A stretch of 64,000 bases of DNA from Methanobacterium_C sp963845285 (GTDB lineage: Archaea; Methanobacteriota; Methanobacteria; Methanobacteriales; Methanobacteriaceae). A program made the translations under genes and the position numbers. The first letter of the stretch is position 1, and every line of letters starts with the position of its first letter. Shown piece by piece: positions 36,781-46,355 of this stretch. The notes below the pieces were generated by a model that made no database searches, was not told the origin of the DNA, and saw only the letters and a list, made by a program, of their open reading frames with translations. The DNA is taken from positions 62,001-126,000 of the forward strand of contig CAWJRO010000016.1 in assembly GCA_963845285.1 (NCBI GenBank), read 5' to 3'.

Positions 36781-37614
36781 TTATTTTTTCAGTAACTGGT
36801 TTAAATCTTCAACAGGGTATAAAAAGCCCTTTTCAGCAATTCCAGTAAGATCATCATCTTTAAGATGGTTCAATGCATTTTTAATCGCTGCAAGACTTGA
36901 ATATATCAACAGATTTGGTAAACTAACCCGTTCAACTCCTGATTTCTTCAAATCATCTAGAGAAAAGTTATTTATGTTGTAAGGCATTCCTGCAGCCACA
37001 CTCAAAGGTCCTTTAACCTCTTTTTTGAGGGTTTTAACCTCTTCAAGTGTTTCAACATAAGTTACAAAGGTTAAATCTGCACCCGCATCCAGGTACTGGT
37101 TAGCACGTTCCACTACAAGGTTTAAGGCATCTTCCCTGTTGTTCATTGATTTCAATGCATCTGTACGGCCGTTAATGATGAAATCCGGGTTTTCAGATTC
37201 TGCAACTTCCTTTGCTGCATGTATCTTTTCTACCATGCTCTCTGAGGGGATGATCCCTACTCCATTTCTTCCCAGAATCTGGTCTTCCAGGTTCAACCCT
37301 GCCACACCTGTATCCATGAACTGGTGAACTGTTTCTTTCACCACCTTTGCATCTCCATATCCATCTTCAGCATCAGCCATAACTGGGACATCAACGGCTT
37401 CCATGATTTTACGAGTTATTTCCAGGTTTTTATCCCTTGAGATATCAATTTCCTTTAGGCGTGCTGCTGCAATTGAAAAGCTGTAACCTGAACACTGCAC
37501 AGCTTTGAAACCTGCATTCTCGATCATTCGAGCACTTATTGGATCGTAGGCATCTGGCATTATCAGGGTTTCTCCATAATTTAGAAGTTCTTTAAGCTCT
37601 TTACTTTTGTTCAT
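36781..37614 (-). CDS. Isocitrate lyase/PEP mutase family protein
   Basis: A 277-residue TIM-barrel protein of the ICL/PEPM superfamily. Motifs: LIMPDAYDPISARMIENAGF, CSGYSFSIAA, the metal-binding VMADAEDGYGDA (~78-89), GLNLEDQILG and INGRTDAL. Relatives include PEP mutase, carboxyphosphonoenolpyruvate mutase, 2-methylisocitrate lyase and oxaloacetate decarboxylase. The KKCGH catalytic motif of isocitrate lyases is not present, so it is not a classical ICL. The substrate is unknown. It starts at ATG 37614 and appears monocistronic. Confidence 0.88.
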   Translation of the reverse strand: MNKSKELKELLNYGETLIMPDAYDPISARMIENAGFKAVQCSGYSFSIAAARLKEIDISRDKNLEITRKIMEAVDVPVMADAEDGYGDAKVVKETVHQFMDTGVAGLNLEDQILGRNGVGIIPSESMVEKIHAAKEVAESENPDFIINGRTDALKSMNNREDALNLVVERANQYLDAGADLTFVTYVETLEEVKTLKKEVKGPLSVAAGMPYNINNFSLDDLKKSGVERVSLPNLLIYSSLAAIKNALNHLKDDDLTGIAEKGFLYPVEDLNQLLKK

Positions 37615-37804
37615 AAAAACACTCCATCCCTACTTAAAACAGATAACTCTGCTATAACCAACACTTCATAGTCCTCAGTGGTTAAACTATCATTTCTACT
37701 GAAATTCCCAAGTGATCTTTCATCCTTTATCCAGCCCTTATCTTAAATATTTTAGCTGGATTAAATTTAAAACACCATGAATCCACTTTGACTGCATTTA
37801 ATAG

Positions 37805-38107
37805 TTAAAAAAGATCATCACCACTTTGATGGTCGAATGCAGGATGTAGATCGAAACGTACAGCCCCCACCAGTGCTTTCCCTTTCACAGCCTTGGCAAT
37901 TCTGGCTGTTCCTTCATTTCCAAACCCAGCACATAGTTCAATGGCTGTTACCCCTTCTGCTACCAGTTTTAGGGCAACTTCTTCTGCTTCGTCGTAGTTT
38001 TTCACTCCAACCACCGAAAGTTCAACAACTGGTGAATCAATTACTGCGCTGTGTTTGTTAAAATCGTTTTCCGGTGCAACAAATATGAATGCGGCTTTAG
38101 TTGACAT
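37805..38107 (-). CDS. DUF6506 family small protein
   Basis: A 100-residue protein reading KAAFIFVAPENDFNKHSAVI, then AEEVALKLVAEGVTAIELCA and GFGNEGTARIAKAVKGKALV. It fits the DUF6506 pattern, a small alpha/beta protein of unknown function. It may belong with the PEP mutase-like gene 190 bases downstream on the same strand, but the gap is long. No structural oddity is seen. Confidence 0.75.
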   Translation of the reverse strand: MSTKAAFIFVAPENDFNKHSAVIDSPVVELSVVGVKNYDEAEEVALKLVAEGVTAIELCAGFGNEGTARIAKAVKGKALVGAVRFDLHPAFDHQSGDDLF

Positions 38108-38665
38108 GATCTTTTATTTAATCAACATCTGCTAAATAAAGTATCCATAAGGTTATTCATGATCAGGTGATCAACTACTGGTTTAAGCTCAGGTTTTATT
38201 TCGATTGCAATAATGAATATGTAACTGTTTAGTTTATGCAAATGTAGTTTAGAATTTCCAGCTTAGATCATTTTTAAAAGCCGTGAATCCAATGTCTTTC
38301 AACCCATTTATGGTTTTCAGTGCCAGTTTTATGTCACCTATCTGACAGTGCTTTTAGTTGTATTTAGCCATAAATGGAATGGAAATGAATCATTTGATAG
38401 TCATAATTCTGTGAGGATATTATCTAAAAATTTCTGAGAATTTCTATTAACCTTTATTTGCTGTTGATATTATGTTTGGAAATAGTTTTATGATATTTAT
38501 TAACGACTTAATTGATTTATTAATGGCCAATAATTGTCTTAAATGAAGTATTTATTTGTGATAACTAAATTATAATTTTTAATATTAGTAAATTTTAGAG
38601 GTTTTTAGAAATTCTCTTCTATTGTTTCTTAAAATTTTATTAAAAAAGAATCTTGGTTGGGGGGG
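38108..38665. other. 558-base gap with a C-terminal gene relic
   Basis: Within the gap, the minus strand at 38345-38249 reads IGDIKLALKTINGLKDIGFT and ends KNDLSWKF-stop. It has no start and looks like the last ~30 codons of a lost gene, family unknown. The same stretch is less AT-rich than its surroundings. The remainder (38352-38640) is AT-rich without recognisable signals. Confidence 0.45.
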
Positions 38666-39454
38666 TTATTTTAACAGGAAAACTTCTTCTGGCAGAGCTT
38701 CGTTGGTTATCCATCTTCTTAAAACCTTATTGAAGAGTTCGGGGTATTCTAAATTCCACATATGTCCCACTTTAGGGGCGGTTATTGCCTTGGCGTTTGG
38801 TAAAACTTTGATCAGATCTTCAGCTGATTCTTTTATGACTTTGTACTCCTTCTCACCGACCATCACCAGTACAGGAACATCTACCTTTTCTAACCGCGAG
38901 GGCATCTGGAAGAGCATGTTCTCGTGCAATATTCTGTCCAGAGAGTCTGGTCTGATTAGGCGTGTGGATTCCTTAAAATCTTTAAAATAACTTTTGGATA
39001 TGTTGTAGGTTCTCATATTGGCCTTTATGAAAAAATCTGTATCTTTTACAGGTGCATATACCTTGAAAGTATAATCCAAAAGTTTTAGCATTGCTTCAGT
39101 ATAAGGGATGTTGTGGACAAGGGTTCCACTGATTAACACGTGATCTACCACTTCAGGAGCTGTACTGAGAATTTCCAAAATTAACTGCCCGCCCAGTGAT
39201 ATTCCCACAAGATGAGCCCGTCCTCCGTGAGCACGAGTTCTTATAATATCAACCACCATCTCAGCAGCACTTTTCATGGTGAAAGGTTTTACATCCACAC
39301 TTTTTCCATGTTCAGGAAGGTCAGGGATCAACAGATGGTAGTCTTTAAATACTTCAAGCTGTTCTGTCCACATCCAGCCAGATATTCCACCACCGTGGAG
39401 GAATATGATGGTTTCACTGTTTTCCTGGCCCCTCTCTTCAACGTACAAATTCAT
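38666..39454 (-). CDS. Alpha/beta-fold hydrolase
   Basis: A 262-residue alpha/beta hydrolase. The oxyanion region is FLHGGGISGWMW (residues ~18-29), the nucleophile elbow LVGISLGGQLI (Ser near 92), the acid region VLVMVGEKEYK near 200 and the catalytic His in APKVGHMWNLE near 235. Typical for esterases, lipases or C-C hydrolases; the substrate cannot be told. It is monocistronic, with no clear ribosome-binding site before the ATG (39454), which follows an AT-rich segment. Similar hydrolases are common in Methanobacterium. Confidence 0.9.
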   Translation of the reverse strand: MNLYVEERGQENSETIIFLHGGGISGWMWTEQLEVFKDYHLLIPDLPEHGKSVDVKPFTMKSAAEMVVDIIRTRAHGGRAHLVGISLGGQLILEILSTAPEVVDHVLISGTLVHNIPYTEAMLKLLDYTFKVYAPVKDTDFFIKANMRTYNISKSYFKDFKESTRLIRPDSLDRILHENMLFQMPSRLEKVDVPVLVMVGEKEYKVIKESAEDLIKVLPNAKAITAPKVGHMWNLEYPELFNKVLRRWITNEALPEEVFLLK

Positions 39455-39648
39455 GATTATGCTTGTTTTTAATTAAATTTAAGTTTATTTTTAATATTCA
39501 TTGGATTTTCTTTACCCAAATTTTTAGGACATACTTATCAAATTTATTGAACATTCCCTTTAATCATTCATGGCACAACTCTTTGTTGAATAAATAAAAT
39601 GAAAAAATAAAGAGTTTTTTTATGTGATGGCTACGATGTTCATCTTTT

Positions 39649-40215
39649 TCAACTTAATTTTTTAATTAAAGTAGCCACATTAAAACCAAACTTCCTTATA
39701 GCCTTCATTCCCTCCTTATCATCCTGCACTTCTCCAGGTGCCCATCCAAAAACCATATTCCAACTATTTGAACCTGGAACAATCATATCATTAATGAAAA
39801 AGAACATTAACATTTCTTGTATAGTAGATGTGTGACCGCCTCTACGTGCAACTGCTACAGGGCCGCCAATTTTCCCTGATAAAAAATCATCATTAGATCC
39901 TGAGACCATTCCTATTCTCTGCAACGCTGACATCATGTCTCCACGTGCAGTTCCAAAATAAACTGGTGTCCCCACAATAAAACCTTCAGATTCTCTAATT
40001 TTATTTATAATATCGTTTAATCCGTCATTAATGCTGCATTCATTCAATTCATCACATTTTTTACAAGCAACGCATGATTTGATATCTTTACCTGCAAATG
40101 ATATTATTTCCGCTTTTAAACCTTCCTTCTCTATTACATTAGCACATTCCTCTAAAACTTGATATGTATTACCATTTGGACGTGGACTGGCACATAATAA
40201 CAGAACTTTTTTCAT
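39649..40215 (-). CDS. Flavodoxin-fold NADPH-dependent FMN reductase / iron-sulfur flavoprotein
   Basis: A 188-residue flavoprotein starting KKVLLLCASPRPNGNTYQVL, the FMN phosphate loop. A compact cysteine cluster, SCVACKKCDELNECSIND (residues ~47-64), matches the Cx2Cx2C plus C pattern of archaeal iron-sulfur flavoproteins (Isf), which bind a [4Fe-4S] cluster and FMN and reduce O2 or H2O2. GTPVYFGTARGDMMSALQRI and the conserved RRGGHTSTIQEM segment follow. GGTGAAG precedes the ATG. A role in electron transfer or oxygen defence is inferred. Confidence 0.9.
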   Translation of the reverse strand: MKKVLLLCASPRPNGNTYQVLEECANVIEKEGLKAEIISFAGKDIKSCVACKKCDELNECSINDGLNDIINKIRESEGFIVGTPVYFGTARGDMMSALQRIGMVSGSNDDFLSGKIGGPVAVARRGGHTSTIQEMLMFFFINDMIVPGSNSWNMVFGWAPGEVQDDKEGMKAIRKFGFNVATLIKKLS

Positions 40216-40428
40216 ATAACTTCACCTCTTAAACTTATTTGTGTTCCATTTATCTTTATTTGGACTTGAATTAATTGCTATTACTCTCATTGTTTTTCTG
40301 ATGAGCAACTGCACAATTCAATTCTTGTAACAAATGCCATGATGTTCAGCAGAGTTTTAAAAACTGCAGAATGGATCAAAACCCTTGAATAACTCCTATA
40401 TTAAATATACTGTATTTTCAGGTTATGT

Positions 40429-40535
40429 GAGGTTGTCTCATAATTCAAAATCTGCAAAAAAATAAGGACAAATAAGGTTTTAAACTCGAAAATAAGCAAA
40501 ATTACACATGTTAAAAGTAATCATGAGACACCCTC
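40429..40535. mobile_element. MITE 4 (IS1182-type ends), in a 568-base gap upstream of ppx
   Basis: A 107-bp element from GAGGTTGTCTCATAATTC to ATCATGAGACACCCTC with ATGT on both sides (40425-40428, 40536-40539), a possible 4-bp duplication. The interior matches MITE 5 and the reverse of MITE 2. It sits between the divergent flavoprotein and ppx genes. The rest of 40216-40783 is AT-rich; ppx has a weak ribosome-binding site (GAGG, 40772-40775). Confidence 0.88.
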
Positions 40536-40783
40536 ATGTATTAAAAAAATAAATATTTTCTTAGGAGGGATTGCACCTATGGTAATGCAAATAATAATGA
40601 TTATGTATTTAATATAAAATAATGAACACACAAATATAGTCTCAGCTAACAATTCAGAGATTGTTTTGGAAACATTTAAAATTGAAATAAAATTTGTAGA
40701 ATCATTTCAAACCCATTAATTATTCATTAATATGAATTACTTTAAAGAAAAAAAGGCAGATCAGTCTTAATGAGGTTATATAA

Positions 40784-41683
40784 ATGTTGTATGGAATTGT
40801 GGATATTGGTTCAAACACAGTTAGATTGAATGTTTATCGTTATGAAAATAATGAGATAAGCCTTATGTTTTCAAAAAAAGAAAATTTAGGTTTAGTCTTT
40901 TATATAAAGAAAGAAAAATTGACTGATGAGGGTATTGAAAAATTGGTTTCTGTTCTTAAAGAAATGAAAAATGATTTAGACTATCTCAAAATAAAAAATT
41001 ACAGCTTCTTTTCTACTGCTTCATTGAGAAATATTCAAAACCGTGCTGATGTTGTTCAAATTATTGAAGATAAAGTCCATACTGAAATTGATGTGTTATC
41101 TGGTGAGGAAGAGGGAACATTAAGCTTTTGTGGATCTATTTCTACTATTAAAAATGATAACGGGATTTTAATTGATGTGGGTGGGGGCAGTATTGAAATC
41201 GTGCTTTTTAAAAATAGAAAAATAAAGAAAACATACAGTATTCCTATTGGTTCTTTAAAAATTTATAACAATTATGTTTCTGAGCTGATACCTACCGAAG
41301 AAGAGAGTAATTTGATTAAAGAAAAAATATACTCTAAATTAGATAAAATTGGTTTTAATGAAAAGAAAATTCTTTTTATGTGTGGTGTGGGTGGAAATAT
41401 TCGTACCATTGAAAAAATGTTAGTGGATTTACATTTACATGATAATAAAGGCGATTTAGTAGATGTTAAATTATTAAAACAACTTAAAAAGGAATTGAAC
41501 CATAATAATAAAGATACCTATAACAAAATATTACATGTTAAACCATCAAGAATCCATACTCTAGTCCCCTCTTTGATAATAGTTGAATCAATTGTTTCTT
41601 ATTTTGGATGTGAAGAACTGCAAATCAGTAACTTTAGTGTTAGGGAAGGCTATTTATTTAGAAAGATGTTAAATAGGTGTTAA
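40784..41683 (+). CDS. ppx: Exopolyphosphatase, Ppx/GppA family
   Basis: A 299-residue actin-fold phosphatase: IVDIGSNTVRLNVYRY at the N-terminus, FSTASLRNIQNR near 70, DVLSGEEEGTLSF near 107 and ILIDVGGGSIEIVLF near 128, all Ppx/GppA motifs. It releases phosphate from polyphosphate or hydrolyses (p)ppGpp; the short form lacks the C-terminal HD-like domain of E. coli Ppx. The ppk gene begins one base after its stop, so the two form one operon that makes and degrades polyphosphate. Both genes are notably AT-rich compared with neighbours, which may indicate transfer. Confidence 0.93.
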   Translation: MLYGIVDIGSNTVRLNVYRYENNEISLMFSKKENLGLVFYIKKEKLTDEGIEKLVSVLKEMKNDLDYLKIKNYSFFSTASLRNIQNRADVVQIIEDKVHTEIDVLSGEEEGTLSFCGSISTIKNDNGILIDVGGGSIEIVLFKNRKIKKTYSIPIGSLKIYNNYVSELIPTEEESNLIKEKIYSKLDKIGFNEKKILFMCGVGGNIRTIEKMLVDLHLHDNKGDLVDVKLLKQLKKELNHNNKDTYNKILHVKPSRIHTLVPSLIIVESIVSYFGCEELQISNFSVREGYLFRKMLNRC

Positions 41684-41684
41684 A

Positions 41685-43817
41685 ATGTCTGAAAATGACT
41701 ATAGTTTCACCCAAAACCGTGAGTTATCCTGGTTAAGATTTAATGATCGTGTTTTAGAAGAAGCAGAGGATACTTCTGTTCCCCTATTAGAACGTTTGAA
41801 GTTCGTGTCAATTTTTACAAGTAATTTAGATGAATTTTATATGATTCGATGTGGAAGTTTATATGATCTATCCCTCATCGATGGGAATTACGTTGATAAT
41901 AAAACCGGTTTAAGTGCACAAGATCAGCTGGATGCTATCTATGATAGGTCCAAATTCTTATATGAACGTAGAGATGAAGTATTTAAATCTGTCAATTCTC
42001 TCCTAAAAGAGCAGGGCATTTATGATTTGGATTTTGAGGATTTGACTAAAAGTGAAACTAAATTTATTAATAAATATTTCTTCAATTATATTTTTCCAGT
42101 TTTATCTCCCCAAATCATCGATGTTCAACATCCCTTTCCTCACCTATTAAACAAATCCTTAAATGTTATGTGTATAGTGAAAGATAAAGAGGGCAAAAAT
42201 TTATATGGACTTATTCCTATCCCTTCTTCTTTACCTAAGATTGTTTATTCCCCCAAAGATGGAATGCGTTTTATTTTGATAGAAAAAATAATATATGAAT
42301 ATGCTAATGAAATCTTTTCAAATTATCAAATAGAATTTAAAACCATTGCCTCTGTGACTAGAAATGCAGATATTACTTTATCTAATTCTCAAATTGATGA
42401 AGATGAAGATTACAGAGGACACATGAAAAAAATTTTAAAGAAAAGAACTCGTTTAGCACCAATAAGATTAGAATTCTACAAATATTCTGACTCAAAATTA
42501 ACAGAATTTTTATCTGATCAACTAAATCTTCAAAAAAATCAGGTACAAATCTCTAATACTCCTTTAGATATGATTTATGTATCTGAATTATATGAACATA
42601 TTAAAGATGTAAATCTACTAACCTTTCATAAATTATCCTTTAATCCCTACTATCCCAAAATACCAAAAACTCTTAAAGAAGGAAATCTTATTTCTCAGTT
42701 AAAAAAGAGAGAAATCTTACTTTTTTATCCCTATGAATCTATGAAACCCTTTTTAAACCTATTGAAAGAAGCAGCTAATGATAAAAACGTGATATCCGTC
42801 CAAATTACAATTTACAGACTAGCTCAGTCTTCATCAGTGATAAAATATTTATTAGAAGCATGCGAAAATGGAAAAAATGTGACTGTTTTAATTGAACTTA
42901 GAGCCAGATTCGATGAAGAGAGGAATATTCATTATGCGGGTTTATTAGAAGAAGCAGGTTGTAGGGTTTTGTACGGGTTTGGAGAGTATAAAGTTCATTC
43001 AAAAATTTGTTTAATTAAGCGAAAAGAAAAGAATAAAATTCAATATATTACTCAATTAGGAACTGGTAATTACAATGAAAAAACCTGTAAATTATACACT
43101 GATTTAAGTTTTATCACCACAAATCATGTAATTGGCGAAGATGCAATGTTATTCTTCACAAACATGGCAATTTCTAATTTAAATGGTGAGTATAAAAAGT
43201 TGTTCGTTGCTCCTTTTGGATTAAAACCTAAATTAATCGAAAAAATTAATGTGGAAATAGAAAATGCCAAGAATAATCGTCCAGCCAATATTATCCTGAA
43301 AATGAATTCTTTAACAGATAGGGAACTAATTGACATGCTAAGTAAAGCTTCTAATGCAGGTGTGAAAATTAGATTGATAGTTAGGGGTATTTGTTGTTTA
43401 GTTCCGGGATTACCTGGTAAAACTGAAAATATAGAGGTCATTAGTATTGTAGGTAGGTTCTTAGAGCACGCCAGGATTTATTGTTTTGGTACTGGAAAAG
43501 ACATTTCAATATATTTATCCAGTGCCGATTTAATGACAAGAAATACTGAAAAACGGGTTGAAATTACTTTTCCTATTGAAAATTTAATTTTAAAGAAAAA
43601 AATTATCCATATATTAGATATTATGCTTAATGACAATGTTAAAGCTAGAAAAATTAATGATAAAGGAGAATATGAAAGAGTTATTAGAAGTGTTGATTTA
43701 ATTGATTCTCAATATTATTTTACGCAGGATGATCTCTCACAATTTGAAGAAAACCAGATTGTAGAAGAATCATTTTTCTCTAAACTAAAAAATTTATTTA
43801 AAACGAGTGGAAAATAG
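41685..43817 (+). CDS. ppk1: Polyphosphate kinase 1
   Basis: A 710-residue PPK1, full family length. The N domain starts FTQNRELSWLRFNDRVLEEA; the head domain is followed by two PLD-like catalytic halves. The phosphorylated His is His438 in YKVHSKICLIKR and the second is His595 in FLEHARIYCFG, matching E. coli His435 and His592. GTGNYNEKTCKLYTDLSF and LSSADLMTRNTEKRVEI are also conserved. The enzyme builds polyphosphate from ATP, reversibly. It overlaps none of ppx but starts one base after it (AGGTGT before the ATG). AT-rich codon use suggests acquisition with ppx as a unit. Confidence 0.96.
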   Translation: MSENDYSFTQNRELSWLRFNDRVLEEAEDTSVPLLERLKFVSIFTSNLDEFYMIRCGSLYDLSLIDGNYVDNKTGLSAQDQLDAIYDRSKFLYERRDEVFKSVNSLLKEQGIYDLDFEDLTKSETKFINKYFFNYIFPVLSPQIIDVQHPFPHLLNKSLNVMCIVKDKEGKNLYGLIPIPSSLPKIVYSPKDGMRFILIEKIIYEYANEIFSNYQIEFKTIASVTRNADITLSNSQIDEDEDYRGHMKKILKKRTRLAPIRLEFYKYSDSKLTEFLSDQLNLQKNQVQISNTPLDMIYVSELYEHIKDVNLLTFHKLSFNPYYPKIPKTLKEGNLISQLKKREILLFYPYESMKPFLNLLKEAANDKNVISVQITIYRLAQSSSVIKYLLEACENGKNVTVLIELRARFDEERNIHYAGLLEEAGCRVLYGFGEYKVHSKICLIKRKEKNKIQYITQLGTGNYNEKTCKLYTDLSFITTNHVIGEDAMLFFTNMAISNLNGEYKKLFVAPFGLKPKLIEKINVEIENAKNNRPANIILKMNSLTDRELIDMLSKASNAGVKIRLIVRGICCLVPGLPGKTENIEVISIVGRFLEHARIYCFGTGKDISIYLSSADLMTRNTEKRVEITFPIENLILKKKIIHILDIMLNDNVKARKINDKGEYERVIRSVDLIDSQYYFTQDDLSQFEENQIVEESFFSKLKNLFKTSGK

Positions 43818-43855
43818 TAAATTTCCACTCACAAAGAAGCTTTATTGGCCGAAAA

Positions 43856-44320
43856 TTAGAATATCACACTGAATTTACGAATCAAATCCCCTATCTTTTT
43901 ATCCCTACTTTTGTTCCAGACCACGATGTCTGTTCCAACTATGGTTCCTCCCTTGGATTGGCAGATCTTTTTCATCTTGCCAATGGCCTGATTTCCACCT
44001 GTCCAGTTAAATGGGACGCCCTTGGTTACAAAAAGAGCTATATTTTTACTTTGAAGTGATGGAATCTGCTCTAGATAAGCCTTCATTGCGGGTGCCAGGG
44101 AAAATGCATGTACCGGCGATCCGAATATCAATGCATCGTACTTTTCCACATCAGGTAGAGTTTCGAATTTAATATCCTTTGAACCGGGATGCACTTCGCC
44201 TGAGGGTACGACTCTTTCTATTTCAACTTCTTTTCCCTTTTCTTGAAGCTTTTCCTGGAGTTTCTGGGCCACAGAATACGTATGTTCAGTTTGGGAATAC
44301 ACTAAAATTCCTATTTTCAT
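43856..44320 (-). CDS. Flavodoxin family protein
   Basis: A 154-residue flavodoxin-fold protein: ILVYSQTEHTYSVAQKLQEK is the FMN phosphate loop, YDALIFGSPVHAFSLAPAMK the 50s loop, IALFVTKGVPFNWTGG the 90s loop. Related to flavodoxin-like electron carriers and to archaeal flavoproteins without quinone reductase activity. GGAGGATTTGGT precedes the ATG. It converges with ppk1, 38 bases away. Electron-transfer role inferred from the fold. Confidence 0.88.
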   Translation of the reverse strand: MKIGILVYSQTEHTYSVAQKLQEKLQEKGKEVEIERVVPSGEVHPGSKDIKFETLPDVEKYDALIFGSPVHAFSLAPAMKAYLEQIPSLQSKNIALFVTKGVPFNWTGGNQAIGKMKKICQSKGGTIVGTDIVVWNKSRDKKIGDLIRKFSVIF

Positions 44321-44514
44321 ACCAAATCCTCCTACATGTTCGATCTGCTCTATTTATTGAAACTTGGCCGCACTTAAATGATTTTATGAGATATAAATGT
44401 TAAGAAGATACTATGAATGGATTTCTTCATTAATTTCTGATTCTGAACTCCTGATTCCGAGCTCTTCTCAAACTACATATTATAATATGAGCTTTTTAAT
44501 TAAAATATAATACT

Positions 44515-44868
44515 ATGAAAATAATTTACATCGAATGTGATGAAAAATCTCTGGACTCGATCCAGCCATTGTGGGATAAATTGAGACAGCACCACCACAA
44601 AAAATCAGAGAACTTTCGTGAACATTACAAGGATTTTGATTTCCAGGAGCGAAAGGAAACCCTGCTTAAAAAGTTTGCAGGGGGTTCTTTAAGGGTTGAC
44701 CTTGCAAAAGATATTTCTGAAGACCGGGTTGTTGGTTACTGTGTGAGCTCAATATTCTCTGAAATGGAAGGAGAAGTTGATTTTATCTACGTTGAAGAAG
44801 AGTATAGATCAAATGGTATATGGGGCTCTTTCCATGCTGTTTTTTCTCGATCATTCTTATCTTCCTAG
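44515..44868 (+). pseudogene. GNAT acetyltransferase, truncated at the acetyl-CoA loop
   Basis: The frame opens with MKIIYIECDEKSLDSIQPLW and reaches the GNAT core, GEVDFIYVEEEYRSNGI, where motif A would continue Gly-x-Gly/Ala and an acetyl-CoA pyrophosphate loop. Instead it turns to WGSFHAVFSRSFLSS and stops after 117 residues. Full proteins of this type are about 150-170 residues, so the last third is missing. No ribosome-binding site is seen; a TATA-like run just before the ATG suggests a leaderless transcript. A degraded second copy of the same gene is at 48363-48545, on the other side of the SIR2-TIR island. Confidence 0.7.
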
Positions 44869-44951
44869 AATGACAAACCTTTTCACAAGTTCCGCAACTG
44901 AATAATTTAAATCTGATAAAAATTAATATCATAAAGTCTATATTACTAAGC

Positions 44952-46316
44952 TTAAAAATACATAGCGCACTTTTTTCTATTCTTTCTACTTCTTGTTTTT
45001 TTAATTTGGGATAAGGATCTATTTAAAGGAGATAACTGCACATCATTGAAATCTTTATTAAGTCTAAGATATTGTATATTTGATAAATATTTAGGAGGTT
45101 CAACATCATCAATAACAATTGGAATAATATTCATTTTTCCATCTAAAGCCCTAATTATGGCTTGTTCACTTTCTTTCCTAACCCATTCAGACTTTATGGA
45201 GTTTTCTGATGAAACAATAATCATGCAATCCGAATTCTCAATTGCTTCAGAAATTTTTTGGGTTAATATAGTGCCAGATTTTATTTGTTCCTCTGCTAAC
45301 CATGGAGAATAACCATTTTGTCTTAAAAATTCTGCAATACGCCTCAATAATTTTATATCTTGGAAAGAACCACTAATAAATACTTTTATTTTGTCTTGTT
45401 CACTGTCGGGATATGGCTTTATCTCATCTTCTTCCCTATTAACTTGTATAGTAAGTTCTCGTAAAAATTCAGTTACTTGTGTATGATTTATGTCCTTTTT
45501 GTATTCTAATACTTCTAATCTTTTATCTAAAGCAAATCTACGTCTTTCTATAGGATTCATCGTTCCAGAAGGTAATAAAATATAATGTTTTTCTAATGTC
45601 CTTGAGTAAATCGACGCTAATTTATCGAGAATATTATTTAAATCTGGATCATCACCACTAAAGCCTACAAAGATAACTGTGTGAGTAGAGAACAATGTTT
45701 CAATAAACTGCTTATACCCCGGAGTTCTAAAAAGTAAATCTTGGTAATCTCTACTTCCAAGTACAATAGTAGAAGGTCTATCAAAATGACCATGTAACTT
45801 AAATATAAAAAAATCGTCTCGCTGTAAAATCTGATGTCTTTCGACTAAATCTTCCTGTGTGAATACCATTGGGAGCCTTCCTTCTTCCTCAATTGAATAA
45901 GCTCCTTCAATTAATGAATCATAATTAGTCGTTAAAATAGCCCTGAAAGGAATATGTGGTAATAAACGATGTGTTTCAGATGGAAGAACTAATTTATCCC
46001 TAAAAATTGAATTAAGGAATTTACCCATGATAGAAACTCCTACCCTATCCTGAAGTTCTTGGGCGGCCATGATAAAATTGCCTTTTTTAATCATATCCCT
46101 AATAAATTCAGGATCATCCCAAAACTCAACTTTTTTTAAAATTGCATAATCCAACAATTCAGTTAAAAATTTTTCCCAATTTGGTAACCGTCGCATATTT
46201 GATCTAGTTACTTTAGAAGAGAGACCAGAACCAACAAAAAGAATACATTTATTTGATTTCAACGAATCAATTATTTCTGGAGGAATTATGCCTTCAAATT
46301 TAGATTCTTTTTCCAT
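44952..46316 (-). CDS. SIR2-TIR fusion protein, predicted NADase effector
   Basis: A 454-residue two-domain protein. Residues ~15-290 form a SIR2-like domain: CILFVGSGLSSKV (24-36), AILTTNYDSLIEG (Asn131), FKLHGHFDRPSTIVLGSRDY (His175) and TVIFVGFSGDDPDLNNIL. Asn131 and His175 match the catalytic Asn and His of ThsA-type NADases. Residues 309-440 form a TIR domain: KIKVFISGSFQDIKLLRRIA and SENSIKSEWVRKESEQAI, with Glu382 in the W-x3-E position of TIR NADases. It lies 39 bases after the TIR-TPR gene and is co-directional, so the two make an operon. The best guess is an anti-phage abortive-infection module related to Thoeris, but SIR2 and TIR are fused here and no SLOG domain is present. Confidence 0.85.
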   Translation of the reverse strand: MEKESKFEGIIPPEIIDSLKSNKCILFVGSGLSSKVTRSNMRRLPNWEKFLTELLDYAILKKVEFWDDPEFIRDMIKKGNFIMAAQELQDRVGVSIMGKFLNSIFRDKLVLPSETHRLLPHIPFRAILTTNYDSLIEGAYSIEEEGRLPMVFTQEDLVERHQILQRDDFFIFKLHGHFDRPSTIVLGSRDYQDLLFRTPGYKQFIETLFSTHTVIFVGFSGDDPDLNNILDKLASIYSRTLEKHYILLPSGTMNPIERRRFALDKRLEVLEYKKDINHTQVTEFLRELTIQVNREEDEIKPYPDSEQDKIKVFISGSFQDIKLLRRIAEFLRQNGYSPWLAEEQIKSGTILTQKISEAIENSDCMIIVSSENSIKSEWVRKESEQAIIRALDGKMNIIPIVIDDVEPPKYLSNIQYLRLNKDFNDVQLSPLNRSLSQIKKTRSRKNRKKCAMYF

Positions 46317-46355
46317 TTAAATCCCTTTACACATATTTAAAGATAAATTAATAAT

